64,000 nucleotides of DNA from Pseudaquabacterium pictum (GTDB taxonomy: Bacteria; Pseudomonadota; Gammaproteobacteria; Burkholderiales; Burkholderiaceae_C): the NCBI RefSeq assembly GCF_005403045.1, contig NZ_BJCL01000018.1, positions 38,425-102,424 of the forward strand, in the 5' to 3' direction. Below the pieces are notes generated by a model. That model ran no database searches, was not told where the DNA came from, and saw only the letters and a list, made by a program, of their open reading frames with translations. A program made the position numbers and the translations under genes. Shown here piece by piece: positions 31,989 through 39,371 of the stretch. The first letter of the stretch is position 1; each line of letters starts with the position of its first letter.

Positions 31989-33872
31989 ATGAAATCCCCT
32001 GCCCTGCGCACTCGGTTGCCGACCCGATCGGCTGCCCCACGCCGCCTGGGCCATCCCCAGATGGCCTTCGTGCGCTGCTGGGCCGAGGGCCTGGACATGG
32101 CGGCCTCGTGGAACCGCTACATGTTCGTCGACGGCGCGGCCGACGCCCGGCGCGCGCGCGGCGAGCTGCAACGGCTGCTGGACGAGCTGCGAAGCCTGGC
32201 GCGCGCGCACGGCCGCCCGGAGGTGGCCGCCCTCCTCCGTCGCGACCCCGAAGCCATCCTCGAGCAAGGTTCGAAGAAGCCGACGCTGGAAGAGTTCAGG
32301 AACCGGCAACCCCCGGACTTCTACACTGAGGCGGAGCTCATCGAGCTCTACCAAGCCGAGTTTGGCGCGCGCGACAGCCGCAGCCCGGCGCGCCGCAAGC
32401 AGCGCCTGCGCGAACGGCTCGTCCTGGCGGTGCAGTGGCTCGAGAGCGTCGGCGCGCGCGAGCCTCGGCCAGAGGATCCGATTTCGGCGTGGCTGGACGA
32501 GCGGGTGGCGGCGCGGTTGGCCGGGGTGGGCATCCAGCGCCTGAGCGAGCTGACCTTCTGGATCAGGACAAAGGGCTTCCACTGGCACCGCGGCATCCCC
32601 AAAGTCGGCCCCGAGGGCGCAGCCCGCATCGTGCGTTGGGTGCGGGAACACGAGTCCGCGCTGGGCGCCCTGCCCTCCCCTGCGCTCGTGCCGATGAGCC
32701 AGATCGACACGGCCGCGCTCACCCCGGTACGCCGCATCGGCATCGTGCCGCTGGAACGGTTTGCGCCGCCGTCAGAGCGCGACGGCTCCAAAGGGATCAA
32801 CCGCGCGCCGCTGGAGCGTTGCAAGGTCGCAGCCGGCAACGACTACGAGGCGATTCAGGCTTGGTTGCGGCTGCGCGTTCAGGGCACCCACACCTGGCGC
32901 GCGTACCGCAAGGAGGCCGAGCGCTTCTTGCTCTGGTCGGTGATGGAGCGGCGCAAGGCGCTGTCGTCGCTGGACGGGGACGACTGCGTGGCCTACCGGG
33001 ATTTCCTCGCCGCGCCCGGGCCCGAATGGACCGGGCCGCGCAACGCGCAGCGCTGGTCGGAGTCCTGGCGACCATTTGAAGGGGCTCTGGCGCCCGCCTC
33101 TCAGGCTGCCACCATGACCATCGTGCGCTCGCTGTGCGAGTGGCTGGTGCGCCGGCACTACCTGGACTCGAATCCTTGGGACGACGTGCCGAAAAGGCCA
33201 GACGCCCCTTCCATGCCGCGGCTGCGGGCGTTGTCGCAGAAGCAGTGGGACCTGGTCCAGGGGTGGTTGTCCGAGCAGCCGCCCTCCCCTGCACTGCGGC
33301 GATTGCGATTCATCCTTAGCTACGCTTACATGAGCGGGATGCGTTTGTCGGAGCTGGTCTCCAGCAAGGTCGAGTGGCTGCGGCATGAGCAACTCGACGA
33401 CGGCGAGTGGGCCTGGTCGATCATGGTGCTGGGCAAGCGCAACAAGTGGCGAGAGGTACCGTTGCCGGATCCTGCGGTGGAAGCTCTGCAGGAGCATTTT
33501 GCGGACAGGGGGCTGGATTCGGAGCTTCTGGCGAATCCGCCGGACACGCCGATCATTGCCAAGCTGAGCCTGAATGCGCCTTTGTCGGCAGCGCGGCTGT
33601 ACGAGGTGCTCGTGAGTGCGTTTGAGCGCTGTGCAGCCGATATCGCGGCGGTGGATCGGCGCGCGGCGGAGAGGATTCGGGAGGCATCGACGCATTGGCT
33701 GCGACACACCTACGGTTCGCACTCGGCGGCGCGCGGCGTGCCGCAGGACGTGCTACAGGCCAACCTCGGACACGAGAGCCTGGCTACGACATCGATCTAT
33801 GTGCGAGCAGAGAAGGGTAGGCGGCACAAGGCGGTGCAGGCGGCGTTTGGATCGCCGAGACTCAAGGCGTGA
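31989..33872 (+). CDS. Large tyrosine recombinase (phage integrase family)
   Basis: 627 residues. The C-terminal catalytic domain has Arg in MSGMRLSELVS, HWLRH at 569-573, His595 in LGHES and the nucleophile Tyr604 in SIYVRAE, so all catalytic positions are present. The first ~280 residues are a separate arginine-rich domain, including what looks like a helix-hairpin-helix (GIPKVGPEGAARIV), before the core-binding domain. It may catalyse plasmid dimer resolution or element integration; the repeat-rich noncoding DNA directly downstream could contain its sites. Confidence 0.9.
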   Translation: MKSPALRTRLPTRSAAPRRLGHPQMAFVRCWAEGLDMAASWNRYMFVDGAADARRARGELQRLLDELRSLARAHGRPEVAALLRRDPEAILEQGSKKPTLEEFRNRQPPDFYTEAELIELYQAEFGARDSRSPARRKQRLRERLVLAVQWLESVGAREPRPEDPISAWLDERVAARLAGVGIQRLSELTFWIRTKGFHWHRGIPKVGPEGAARIVRWVREHESALGALPSPALVPMSQIDTAALTPVRRIGIVPLERFAPPSERDGSKGINRAPLERCKVAAGNDYEAIQAWLRLRVQGTHTWRAYRKEAERFLLWSVMERRKALSSLDGDDCVAYRDFLAAPGPEWTGPRNAQRWSESWRPFEGALAPASQAATMTIVRSLCEWLVRRHYLDSNPWDDVPKRPDAPSMPRLRALSQKQWDLVQGWLSEQPPSPALRRLRFILSYAYMSGMRLSELVSSKVEWLRHEQLDDGEWAWSIMVLGKRNKWREVPLPDPAVEALQEHFADRGLDSELLANPPDTPIIAKLSLNAPLSAARLYEVLVSAFERCAADIAAVDRRAAERIREASTHWLRHTYGSHSAARGVPQDVLQANLGHESLATTSIYVRAEKGRRHKAVQAAFGSPRLKA

Positions 33873-34018
33873 GGCAATACCTTCCGGCGGCCGGCGGCAA
33901 AGGTCAGGAGTCTGCTCACGCTACGAAACGCCATGCACTACAGGTAAGGCTCGCTGAGCACCCCCAAGAAATCGACTTGTTGAGCGCCATCGACGGGTGA
34001 ACGGGCGGGGGAAGGCCT

Positions 34019-34046
34019 TCAGGGCTTTTTCAAGGCGGTTGGCACC
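34019..34046 (+). repeat. 28-base direct repeat, copy 1
   Basis: Copy 1 of a near-identical repeat (core TTTTCAAGGCGGTTGGCACC) whose second copy is at 34613-34640; 25 of 28 bases match. It lies in the noncoding kilobase (33873-34872) between the integrase and parB. That region contains no convincing gene. Confidence 0.7.
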
Positions 34047-34057
34047 GTGGCACCGTG

Positions 34058-34214
34058 CTAGGAGTCTGGGCGGCAGAAGACCAAGGTCACAGAAAGTCGT
34101 GATTTCAGGGGTCCCTGACCCCTTGGCGCCGTCGAGAAAATCGCTCCTGCGCGATTCTGAGAGGTCGAAATTCGGATGCTCATTTTCGAATCCTTCTGCC
34201 GCCCAGACTCCTAG
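34058..34214. repeat. Perfect 22-base inverted repeat around 113 bases
   Basis: The left arm 34058-34079 begins CTAGGAGTCTGG and the right arm 34193-34214 is its exact reverse complement. Inside the 113-base spacer is a second perfect palindrome, AGGGGTC-CCT-GACCCCT. No gene is visible in the spacer. Could be a recombination site, a MITE-like remnant or a structured RNA/ssDNA element. Confidence 0.75.
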
Positions 34215-34612
34215 GGGTCAATGGCGACCGGACCTTGGGGTGGCTCTGGACGCTGTGTCCCGGATCGTTGAGGCATGGCGGGTAGCGCACAGCAGAACGT
34301 CTCGGGGGTGCGCGCGACTTCGTGTCTTCACTTTTGCGGCTATCGCCGGGAGGCACGCTGCAAGCCAAGTTCGGGCTGAGTGGTCTCGCTACTACAGCGG
34401 CTCGTGCACTGATCAGGTGGGCGCTGCGCCACGGAGTGATGCGAGAGGCTCTTGGGCGAGCGTGAGTCAATTGCACCCGGAGGCTCCCGGCAGAGACGAG
34501 GAATTGGCTCACGCAGCCCAACGCCATCCTGTCCTGGGAAAACGGGCTGACGCTGGCTGTCCGCAGTCTGATTACTGGGACGTGTCCGGGCCAAATGCGT
34601 GGGGGCCTACCC

Positions 34613-34640
34613 TCAGGGGATTTTCAAAGCGGTTGGCACC
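34613..34640 (+). repeat. 28-base direct repeat, copy 2
   Basis: Copy 2 of the direct repeat at 34019-34046 (core TTTTCAAAGCGGTTGGCACC). Confidence 0.7.
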
Positions 34641-34727
34641 TAGGCCAGCCAAATGGGCTGGTCCACATCGGCGAACCCTTCTAGGGCACCTGGTCAGAAC
34701 GACGGCGGCAACCGTACAAATCAGGCC

Positions 34728-34742
34728 GTTCTACCGTAGAAC
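34728..34742. promoter_or_regulatory. Candidate parS (ParB-binding palindrome), copy 1
   Basis: GTTCTACCGTAGAAC, a perfect palindrome with seven-base arms about a single central base. An identical copy is at 34794-34808. Their position just downstream of parB is typical of plasmid centromere sites. Confidence 0.75.
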
Positions 34743-34793
34743 ATCCCGCAACGGCGGAGCTGAAAGGACTGCTCGCCAACCCTGCGTCGGGGC

Positions 34794-34808
34794 GTTCTAC
34801 CGTAGAAC
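34794..34808. promoter_or_regulatory. Candidate parS (ParB-binding palindrome), copy 2
   Basis: Identical to the 15-base palindrome at 34728-34742; start-to-start distance 66 bases. Confidence 0.75.
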
Positions 34809-34821
34809 ACTCACAAAAACC

Positions 34822-34841
34822 AAGGGGCCTTACGGCCCCTT
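34822..34841 (-). terminator. Rho-independent terminator after parB
   Basis: A perfect 8-base-pair stem AAGGGGCC/GGCCCCTT with a four-base loop. On the minus strand it is followed by GGTTTTTG. It lies 31 bases beyond the parB stop and would end the parAB transcript. Confidence 0.8.
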
Positions 34842-34872
34842 CCCTACGCACTGCTTGGGCGAACGAACCGAA

Positions 34873-35856
34873 TCACTCGAGCAACTTCTCAAGAAACTCC
34901 CGCAGCCGCCGCTCCTTTGCCGCTGGAAGCGCACCCGCCTTGATCCGAACCACAACATTGCCCTTGGGGTCCTGGTCCCAATTGCCAACCACTTTGCCAT
35001 TCGCCTTAAATGCAGTCGGCGCGCTCCGGGAAGAAGCCGCAGGGCCGCCTGTCAGGCGAGCCAGCACCTCCTTCGCAGGAAGCTTCGGAGTCATGGCGGC
35101 CAGCTCGGCCGCCAGAACCGCGACGGCATCTGGGTTCTTATCGACGGCGGCCTTCAGAACGCTCCCCCATCGAAACTGCAGGCTCAGAGGGCTTGGAAAA
35201 GCGTTGACCACTTCAGCTGGCAAAGAGGCCAGCTGAACCGCCGTGCTGACATTGCCAACCTGAGCGCCGATCGAAGATGCAAGCTTGCGCAGCGAAGGAA
35301 ACAGCCCTTCGTCGATAGCGCGCTTGTACATGACACCCTGCTCCCACGGCGACAGATCTTGGCGCTCGCGGTTTTCTCGCTCCATCTCGGAAAACAGCTG
35401 AGCGTCCGACAGCTCGTCGATGATCGCCGCCACCGGAATGCCAAGCTCCAAGCAAGCGCGGTGACGCCTGTGCCCGAATGCGATCTCGAACTCGTCCTTG
35501 CCATCAGCGCCCTGTCCTATGCGCCTCACCTTGATGGGCTGAACGTTCCGGCCAGTCCCTGCGATCTCAGCTTTCAGCCCCTCGAAATCCGCACCAGCAA
35601 ATGAAAGCTCATGCCGATTCGCAAAGCGGCTCGGCTTGATGCGCTTGGGGTCAAGCAACTCTACGACGGTCGCATCCTCGAAGTGCTCAAGCTTGGCGCG
35701 AAGCTCGCGGTTCTCAGCCTCAACGCCACGGCCCATCGCGATCGACGCCGAGATCGCACCAATTGCGGTTCGAGGACGATCAGCCGGCACTTCAGGCGTG
35801 GGTTCGTCCACATCGTCAAAAGAGATGCCCTTCGCCTTGTCCGTCAGCTTGCTCAT
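34873..35856 (-). CDS. parB: ParB partition protein
   Basis: 327 residues from ATG 35856, which overlaps the parA stop (ATGA). The ParB/Spo0J N-terminal domain contains the CTP-binding box FGHRRHRACLELG and ENRERQDLSPWEQG; the following helix-turn-helix (FPSLRKLASSIGAQVGNVS) reads DNA. It should load on the palindromes at 34728 and 34794. The C-terminus is basic, for dimerisation. An upstream 12-codon extension is less likely. Confidence 0.93.
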   Translation of the reverse strand: MSKLTDKAKGISFDDVDEPTPEVPADRPRTAIGAISASIAMGRGVEAENRELRAKLEHFEDATVVELLDPKRIKPSRFANRHELSFAGADFEGLKAEIAGTGRNVQPIKVRRIGQGADGKDEFEIAFGHRRHRACLELGIPVAAIIDELSDAQLFSEMERENRERQDLSPWEQGVMYKRAIDEGLFPSLRKLASSIGAQVGNVSTAVQLASLPAEVVNAFPSPLSLQFRWGSVLKAAVDKNPDAVAVLAAELAAMTPKLPAKEVLARLTGGPAASSRSAPTAFKANGKVVGNWDQDPKGNVVVRIKAGALPAAKERRLREFLEKLLE

Positions 35857-37055
35857 GTCGACTCCCGCAACTGTTGCGCCTGCCGCAGCCAAGCACCAAC
35901 CATCTGTGCTTCGACGATCTCAACGAACTGGTCATACGCTTCAACAGCTCGTTTGATCGTCCGGCTTCCAGCAGAACCTGGCTTCATGTCGTAGACCGAT
36001 CCAAACTCCGCGCTTGCTGATGCAGCGGTGGAAGTCTTCGGGATTTCGATGGGCAAGACTTTCGAACCGTAGGCCGCGCTGATCCACTCGCGCACCACAT
36101 TGGTTGCAATATCGCCGGCGTCGACTTTTGACAGAAGCACATCGACAAACTCGTAGCGCTTCGACTTGCCTCGGGCAACCAACTCCTTGGTCAGGTCGAA
36201 GAACAGGTCCCAGAACTGAACGCTAGAAGCGAAGTCCAGCGCGTTCGGCGGCAACGGCGTGATGATCCCGTCCGCCGCCATCATGGCGTTGATCGTGACG
36301 TAGGAAAGGGCAGGGGGGGTATCGATGACGATGACGTCATACGTCTGCCTGGCCTGCTCGATACCGTAGTGCAAGACGTTCCAGAACTGGAACCCTTGTC
36401 CCTCGTCGCGCTGGCGACCAGGCAATGCAAATTCAGCACTGAACAGCACTGAGGTTGCCGGTATCAAGTCGATGCCGTCCCAGTAGGTTGGGCGGATGGC
36501 GTATTCGACGCTGTCCTGCTCGCCGAGGCACAAGGGCAGGATCGTGTGCTCAGCTTCAACCTCCGCGTCCGGCAGTATGCCGAAAAGCGTCGTCAGACTG
36601 CCTTGAGGATCGCAGTCAATGACAAGTACCTTGTGGCCGCGGATGCTCAGCCCTTGCGCCAGCGTCACAGCGGTCGTCGTCTTGGTGACACCGCCTTTGA
36701 AATTTGCAACAGCGATCGTGATGGCCTCAGCGCCTGCGGGCCGCATGCGGCCGGCGCGCAACTCGCGTGACCATTTGCGGACGTCGGGCAAGCTGAACTC
36801 ACGGCGAGTGCCTGCGGCGTTCAAGCCGCCGGCCGGCAGCGTGCCTCCCTTCTTGGCCCGGTAGTCGATCTGGCGCGTGTCCAGATTGACCAGCGAGCCG
36901 AGCTGTGCAGGGGAAAAGTGAGGTGCCTCCTTCTGCACGTTCGGCGCTAGCATGGCCTTGCGGACCTTCGCAAGTATCTTTTTCGCGCGTTCGGCCTGCA
37001 GGCCGATATCTGCAAGTTCAACCTGCTCGCGACCCTCAACAAGGATGTTCGTCAC
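35853..37055 (-). CDS. parA: ParA partition ATPase with N-terminal helix-turn-helix (type Ia)
   Basis: 400 residues. The deviant Walker A is FKGGVTKTT (119-127), followed by LVIDCDPQGSLT and VIVIDTPPALSY. The first ~110 residues carry a MerR-like helix-turn-helix (SPAQLGSLVNLDTRQIDYRA), the mark of type Ia ParA proteins that also repress their own operon. It segregates the replicon with ParB. It starts about 90 bases from the first iteron of the origin. Confidence 0.95.
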   Translation of the reverse strand: MTNILVEGREQVELADIGLQAERAKKILAKVRKAMLAPNVQKEAPHFSPAQLGSLVNLDTRQIDYRAKKGGTLPAGGLNAAGTRREFSLPDVRKWSRELRAGRMRPAGAEAITIAVANFKGGVTKTTTAVTLAQGLSIRGHKVLVIDCDPQGSLTTLFGILPDAEVEAEHTILPLCLGEQDSVEYAIRPTYWDGIDLIPATSVLFSAEFALPGRQRDEGQGFQFWNVLHYGIEQARQTYDVIVIDTPPALSYVTINAMMAADGIITPLPPNALDFASSVQFWDLFFDLTKELVARGKSKRYEFVDVLLSKVDAGDIATNVVREWISAAYGSKVLPIEIPKTSTAASASAEFGSVYDMKPGSAGSRTIKRAVEAYDQFVEIVEAQMVGAWLRQAQQLREST

Positions 37056-37145
37056 ATGATCTCCAACACTGGTTCAGGGCTCATTGTAGGTTATGAGTCC
37101 GTCTTGCACCCGAAGCTACAAACGGCAGCGTCAAGTTATCGCAAT

Positions 37146-37440
37146 GCCACACTTGCCGGACGGGCCCCTGTCTTCCCATGCTGTGGATAACTCAAGCCCT
37201 GATCTTCAATGTCCTTGAGAGCTTTAGAACCTTTGCGGCGAACTTTCATCAATTAAATCAACGACTTAGACGCCTTTTGGTCCGGGAAATGTGGCTTTCT
37301 CGTCCGTCAAGTGTGGCGCCGCCGTCCGTCAAAGGTGGCATTCGCGTCCGTCAAGCGTGGTTGTTGTCCGGCATGTGTGGCTAAAGTTATCCACAACGCC
37401 TCCTTTCACGCTTCGGCCGAAGGCGTCCGGCAAGTGTGGC
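37146..37440. other. Iteron origin of replication (oriV) with two DnaA boxes
   Basis: Six direct iterons of the form GTCCGTCAAGTGTGGC start at 37280, 37302, 37324, 37346, 37366 and 37425; most are spaced 20-22 bases (about two helical turns). One copy is inverted at 37146-37161. Perfect DnaA boxes occur at 37387-37395 (TTATCCACA) and, on the other strand, 37182-37190. An AT-rich stretch lies at about 37200-37270, the likely melting zone. The rep gene follows at 37555. This is a textbook Rep-dependent origin. No gene is present between 37056 and 37554. Confidence 0.92.
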
Positions 37441-37524
37441 TTGCCCCAGCGTCCGCGGATTCGTCCTGTCTGAGGGCGGGTCATGGCATGAGCCGCAAGG
37501 TAGCAAATCGGTGGTGCTCAGCAT

Positions 37525-37541
37525 GTCCAAGCTTGTTGGAC
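37525..37541. promoter_or_regulatory. Inverted repeat upstream of rep (candidate autoregulatory operator)
   Basis: GTCCAA-GCTTG-TTGGAC, a perfect six-base-arm palindrome 13 bases before the rep ATG. It shares the GTCC start with the iterons. Rep dimers commonly repress their gene at such half-iteron palindromes. Confidence 0.6.
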
Positions 37542-37554
37542 GTACACTTGAAGG

Positions 37555-38955
37555 ATGTCAACGGTTAGAAAGGTGGTCCCGACTGCCGCCCATCCTAAGG
37601 TGTCCAGATCAGACTGGACGTTGAGCAAGTCCGTGTTCGCGCTGGCCATTGAGCCGCTGACGATTGCGTTCACAACGACCGGGCGCAAGGCCTATGACGT
37701 CATGCTGTGGATTGCGCAGCGCCACCCGGCGACACCAGATGGGGGCTACAGCAGTCCTGTCAGCGACATCCTGCGGGGCTACGGATCCAGCACCAAGGCG
37801 TCTGAGCGCGTACAGCGCTACATCGAACAGATGGTTCAGACCACTGTCGTGTGGCGGCCGCTGGCAGCCAGCGACTCAGGGACACTGCACCTGGAAGGTT
37901 TCGAGCCTGCGGCATCGCCTGCAGTGAAAGATGAGGCCCGCACGTTTCCATTGTTGGCAGAGGCTCGTCTGTACATCAGAGGCGGTGAGGCCTGGGTCAC
38001 CTGGTACTACCCGCCATCCATCAAAGAACAGCTCCTCAGCCCCGAACGTTGGGCTCAGATCGAACTGAAGTCAATTGCCAGGTTGTCGACCTACACCGGG
38101 GTGGCCCTGTACGAAATTTGCGCTCGCTACAAGGACAGCCCGGGTGGCTTGACCAGCAAACACGACCCCGATTTCTGGACGCGCGTCCTGCGCGAAGGTG
38201 GGGGCAGCAAGCCGCGCGAGTTCCGCAAGTTCAAGAACGAGTTGCTGATGCCGGCGATTGCCCAGATCAACGAAGTCACCGAGATCTTCATCGAGCCGAT
38301 CGAGCATGGGAACAAGCTCGAGCAGCGGACCCTGCAGTTCCGGGTTTTCCGGAAGACTAAGGAGATCGAACGCGTCCCCGATGCGGCCGATGTCACCTTG
38401 GTCTTGCGGGCGGCAAAGATGGGCGTGCGCGAAAGTGATCTGGATGCGTTGACGCTCAAGTACGGTGCGTTGAAGGTGACGGAAGGCTTGGACGCCATGG
38501 AAGCCCAAATCAATGACACCTCAGAGACCAAGATCCTGAATCGCGGAGCCTATCTGAAGGCCGTATTGACCAATCGCTTTCCCGATGGCGGCGTTCCTGA
38601 GCCGCTGTCGGCGGAAGAGTTGCGGCCTTTGCAAAAGGTGGATCCCAGGGTTGAGCAGCAGGCGCTCATCGATGCCTGGCGCGCAAATCGACAGAAACAG
38701 ATCCGTGCCGAGTTCACGGCGCTGCCCGAGGGCGAGAAGGTCCGTTGGATCGACCAGGCGGCGCCAACCATTCTGCAATCGGCCCTGTCCACTCCAGGGG
38801 TGCGTCGGCGGGTGGCCGAACACGATTGGGAGTCACCGCTGATCAGTCGTGTTGTGCTCGACGTCTACGCCACCGCGCGACATGGCGCCGGCTGGAAGGA
38901 CCCGAGCGAAATCGACCTCGTCATGTTCTCGGTGGCTGAGGCGCGGCAGAAATAG
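37555..38955 (+). CDS. rep: Plasmid replication initiator, Rep_3 (RepB-like) family
   Basis: 466 residues. The N-terminal ~250 residues form two winged-helix domains of the Rep_3 initiator type (WTLSKSVFALAIEP, ELKSIARLSTYTGVALYEIC and the KPREFRKFKNELLMPAIAQI block). It binds the adjacent iterons and loads the replisome. The C-terminal ~200 residues are an extension that is common in larger betaproteobacterial Rep proteins. The ATG at 37555 is near a GAAGG, and the neighbouring operator supports this start. Confidence 0.9.
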   Translation: MSTVRKVVPTAAHPKVSRSDWTLSKSVFALAIEPLTIAFTTTGRKAYDVMLWIAQRHPATPDGGYSSPVSDILRGYGSSTKASERVQRYIEQMVQTTVVWRPLAASDSGTLHLEGFEPAASPAVKDEARTFPLLAEARLYIRGGEAWVTWYYPPSIKEQLLSPERWAQIELKSIARLSTYTGVALYEICARYKDSPGGLTSKHDPDFWTRVLREGGGSKPREFRKFKNELLMPAIAQINEVTEIFIEPIEHGNKLEQRTLQFRVFRKTKEIERVPDAADVTLVLRAAKMGVRESDLDALTLKYGALKVTEGLDAMEAQINDTSETKILNRGAYLKAVLTNRFPDGGVPEPLSAEELRPLQKVDPRVEQQALIDAWRANRQKQIRAEFTALPEGEKVRWIDQAAPTILQSALSTPGVRRRVAEHDWESPLISRVVLDVYATARHGAGWKDPSEIDLVMFSVAEARQK

Positions 38956-39021
38956 CATTCACGGATGCGCCTGCACGCAGTTTCTGTACACCGCCGGAAT
39001 GAGAAAGGCTTGAAATAATGT

Positions 39022-39037
39022 GTCCGCAAAGCGTGGG
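39022..39037 (+). repeat. Isolated iteron-like sequence downstream of rep
   Basis: GTCCGCAAAGCGTGGG differs from the oriV iterons at only a few positions and has the same orientation. It lies 67 bases after the rep stop, in a 415-base stretch (38956-39371) that otherwise shows only the small ORF at 39115. Confidence 0.45.
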
Positions 39038-39114
39038 TTTGAGGGGCTATTGCAGGATCAATTCGAAAGGCTATCCGCCCTATGCTGGTGCTGTGATTTT
39101 CAACACAGCTCAGC

Positions 39115-39276
39115 ATGAAAAACGACAACCCACCACCGCCAACAAGCGCACCCGATACGCGTGAACCCATCAGTCCAATGGCGCGCGCACTCCGGACGCT
39201 TCTGGATCCGCGCCCGAAGCAGAAAGTGCGGGGTCGCAACAGGCCGCCGCCAAGTCAAGACAACGGTGTGCGTTGA
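39115..39276 (+). CDS. Small Pro/Arg-rich ORF
   Basis: 53 codons, MKNDNPPPPTSAPDTREPIS and onward, ending with a basic RGRNRPPPSQ segment. It is between rep and hsdM, close to no strong ribosome site. Composition is that of a disordered peptide. It may or may not be translated. Confidence 0.3.
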   Translation: MKNDNPPPPTSAPDTREPISPMARALRTLLDPRPKQKVRGRNRPPPSQDNGVR

Positions 39277-39371
39277 TGGCTCGAATGCCTGGGTAAGCAA
39301 CAATGTCTCGCAGGGCTTGGGCCTGCGAGTTCGATGATTCCCGGCCAACGATTTCGAGAAAAGCAAACACC

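Noticed and set aside
33997..35604. 535-codon plus-strand frame across the noncoding kilobase and into parB
   Set aside because: It runs antisense through parB and across the repeats, has low-complexity composition and no domain; I treat the region before parB as noncoding.
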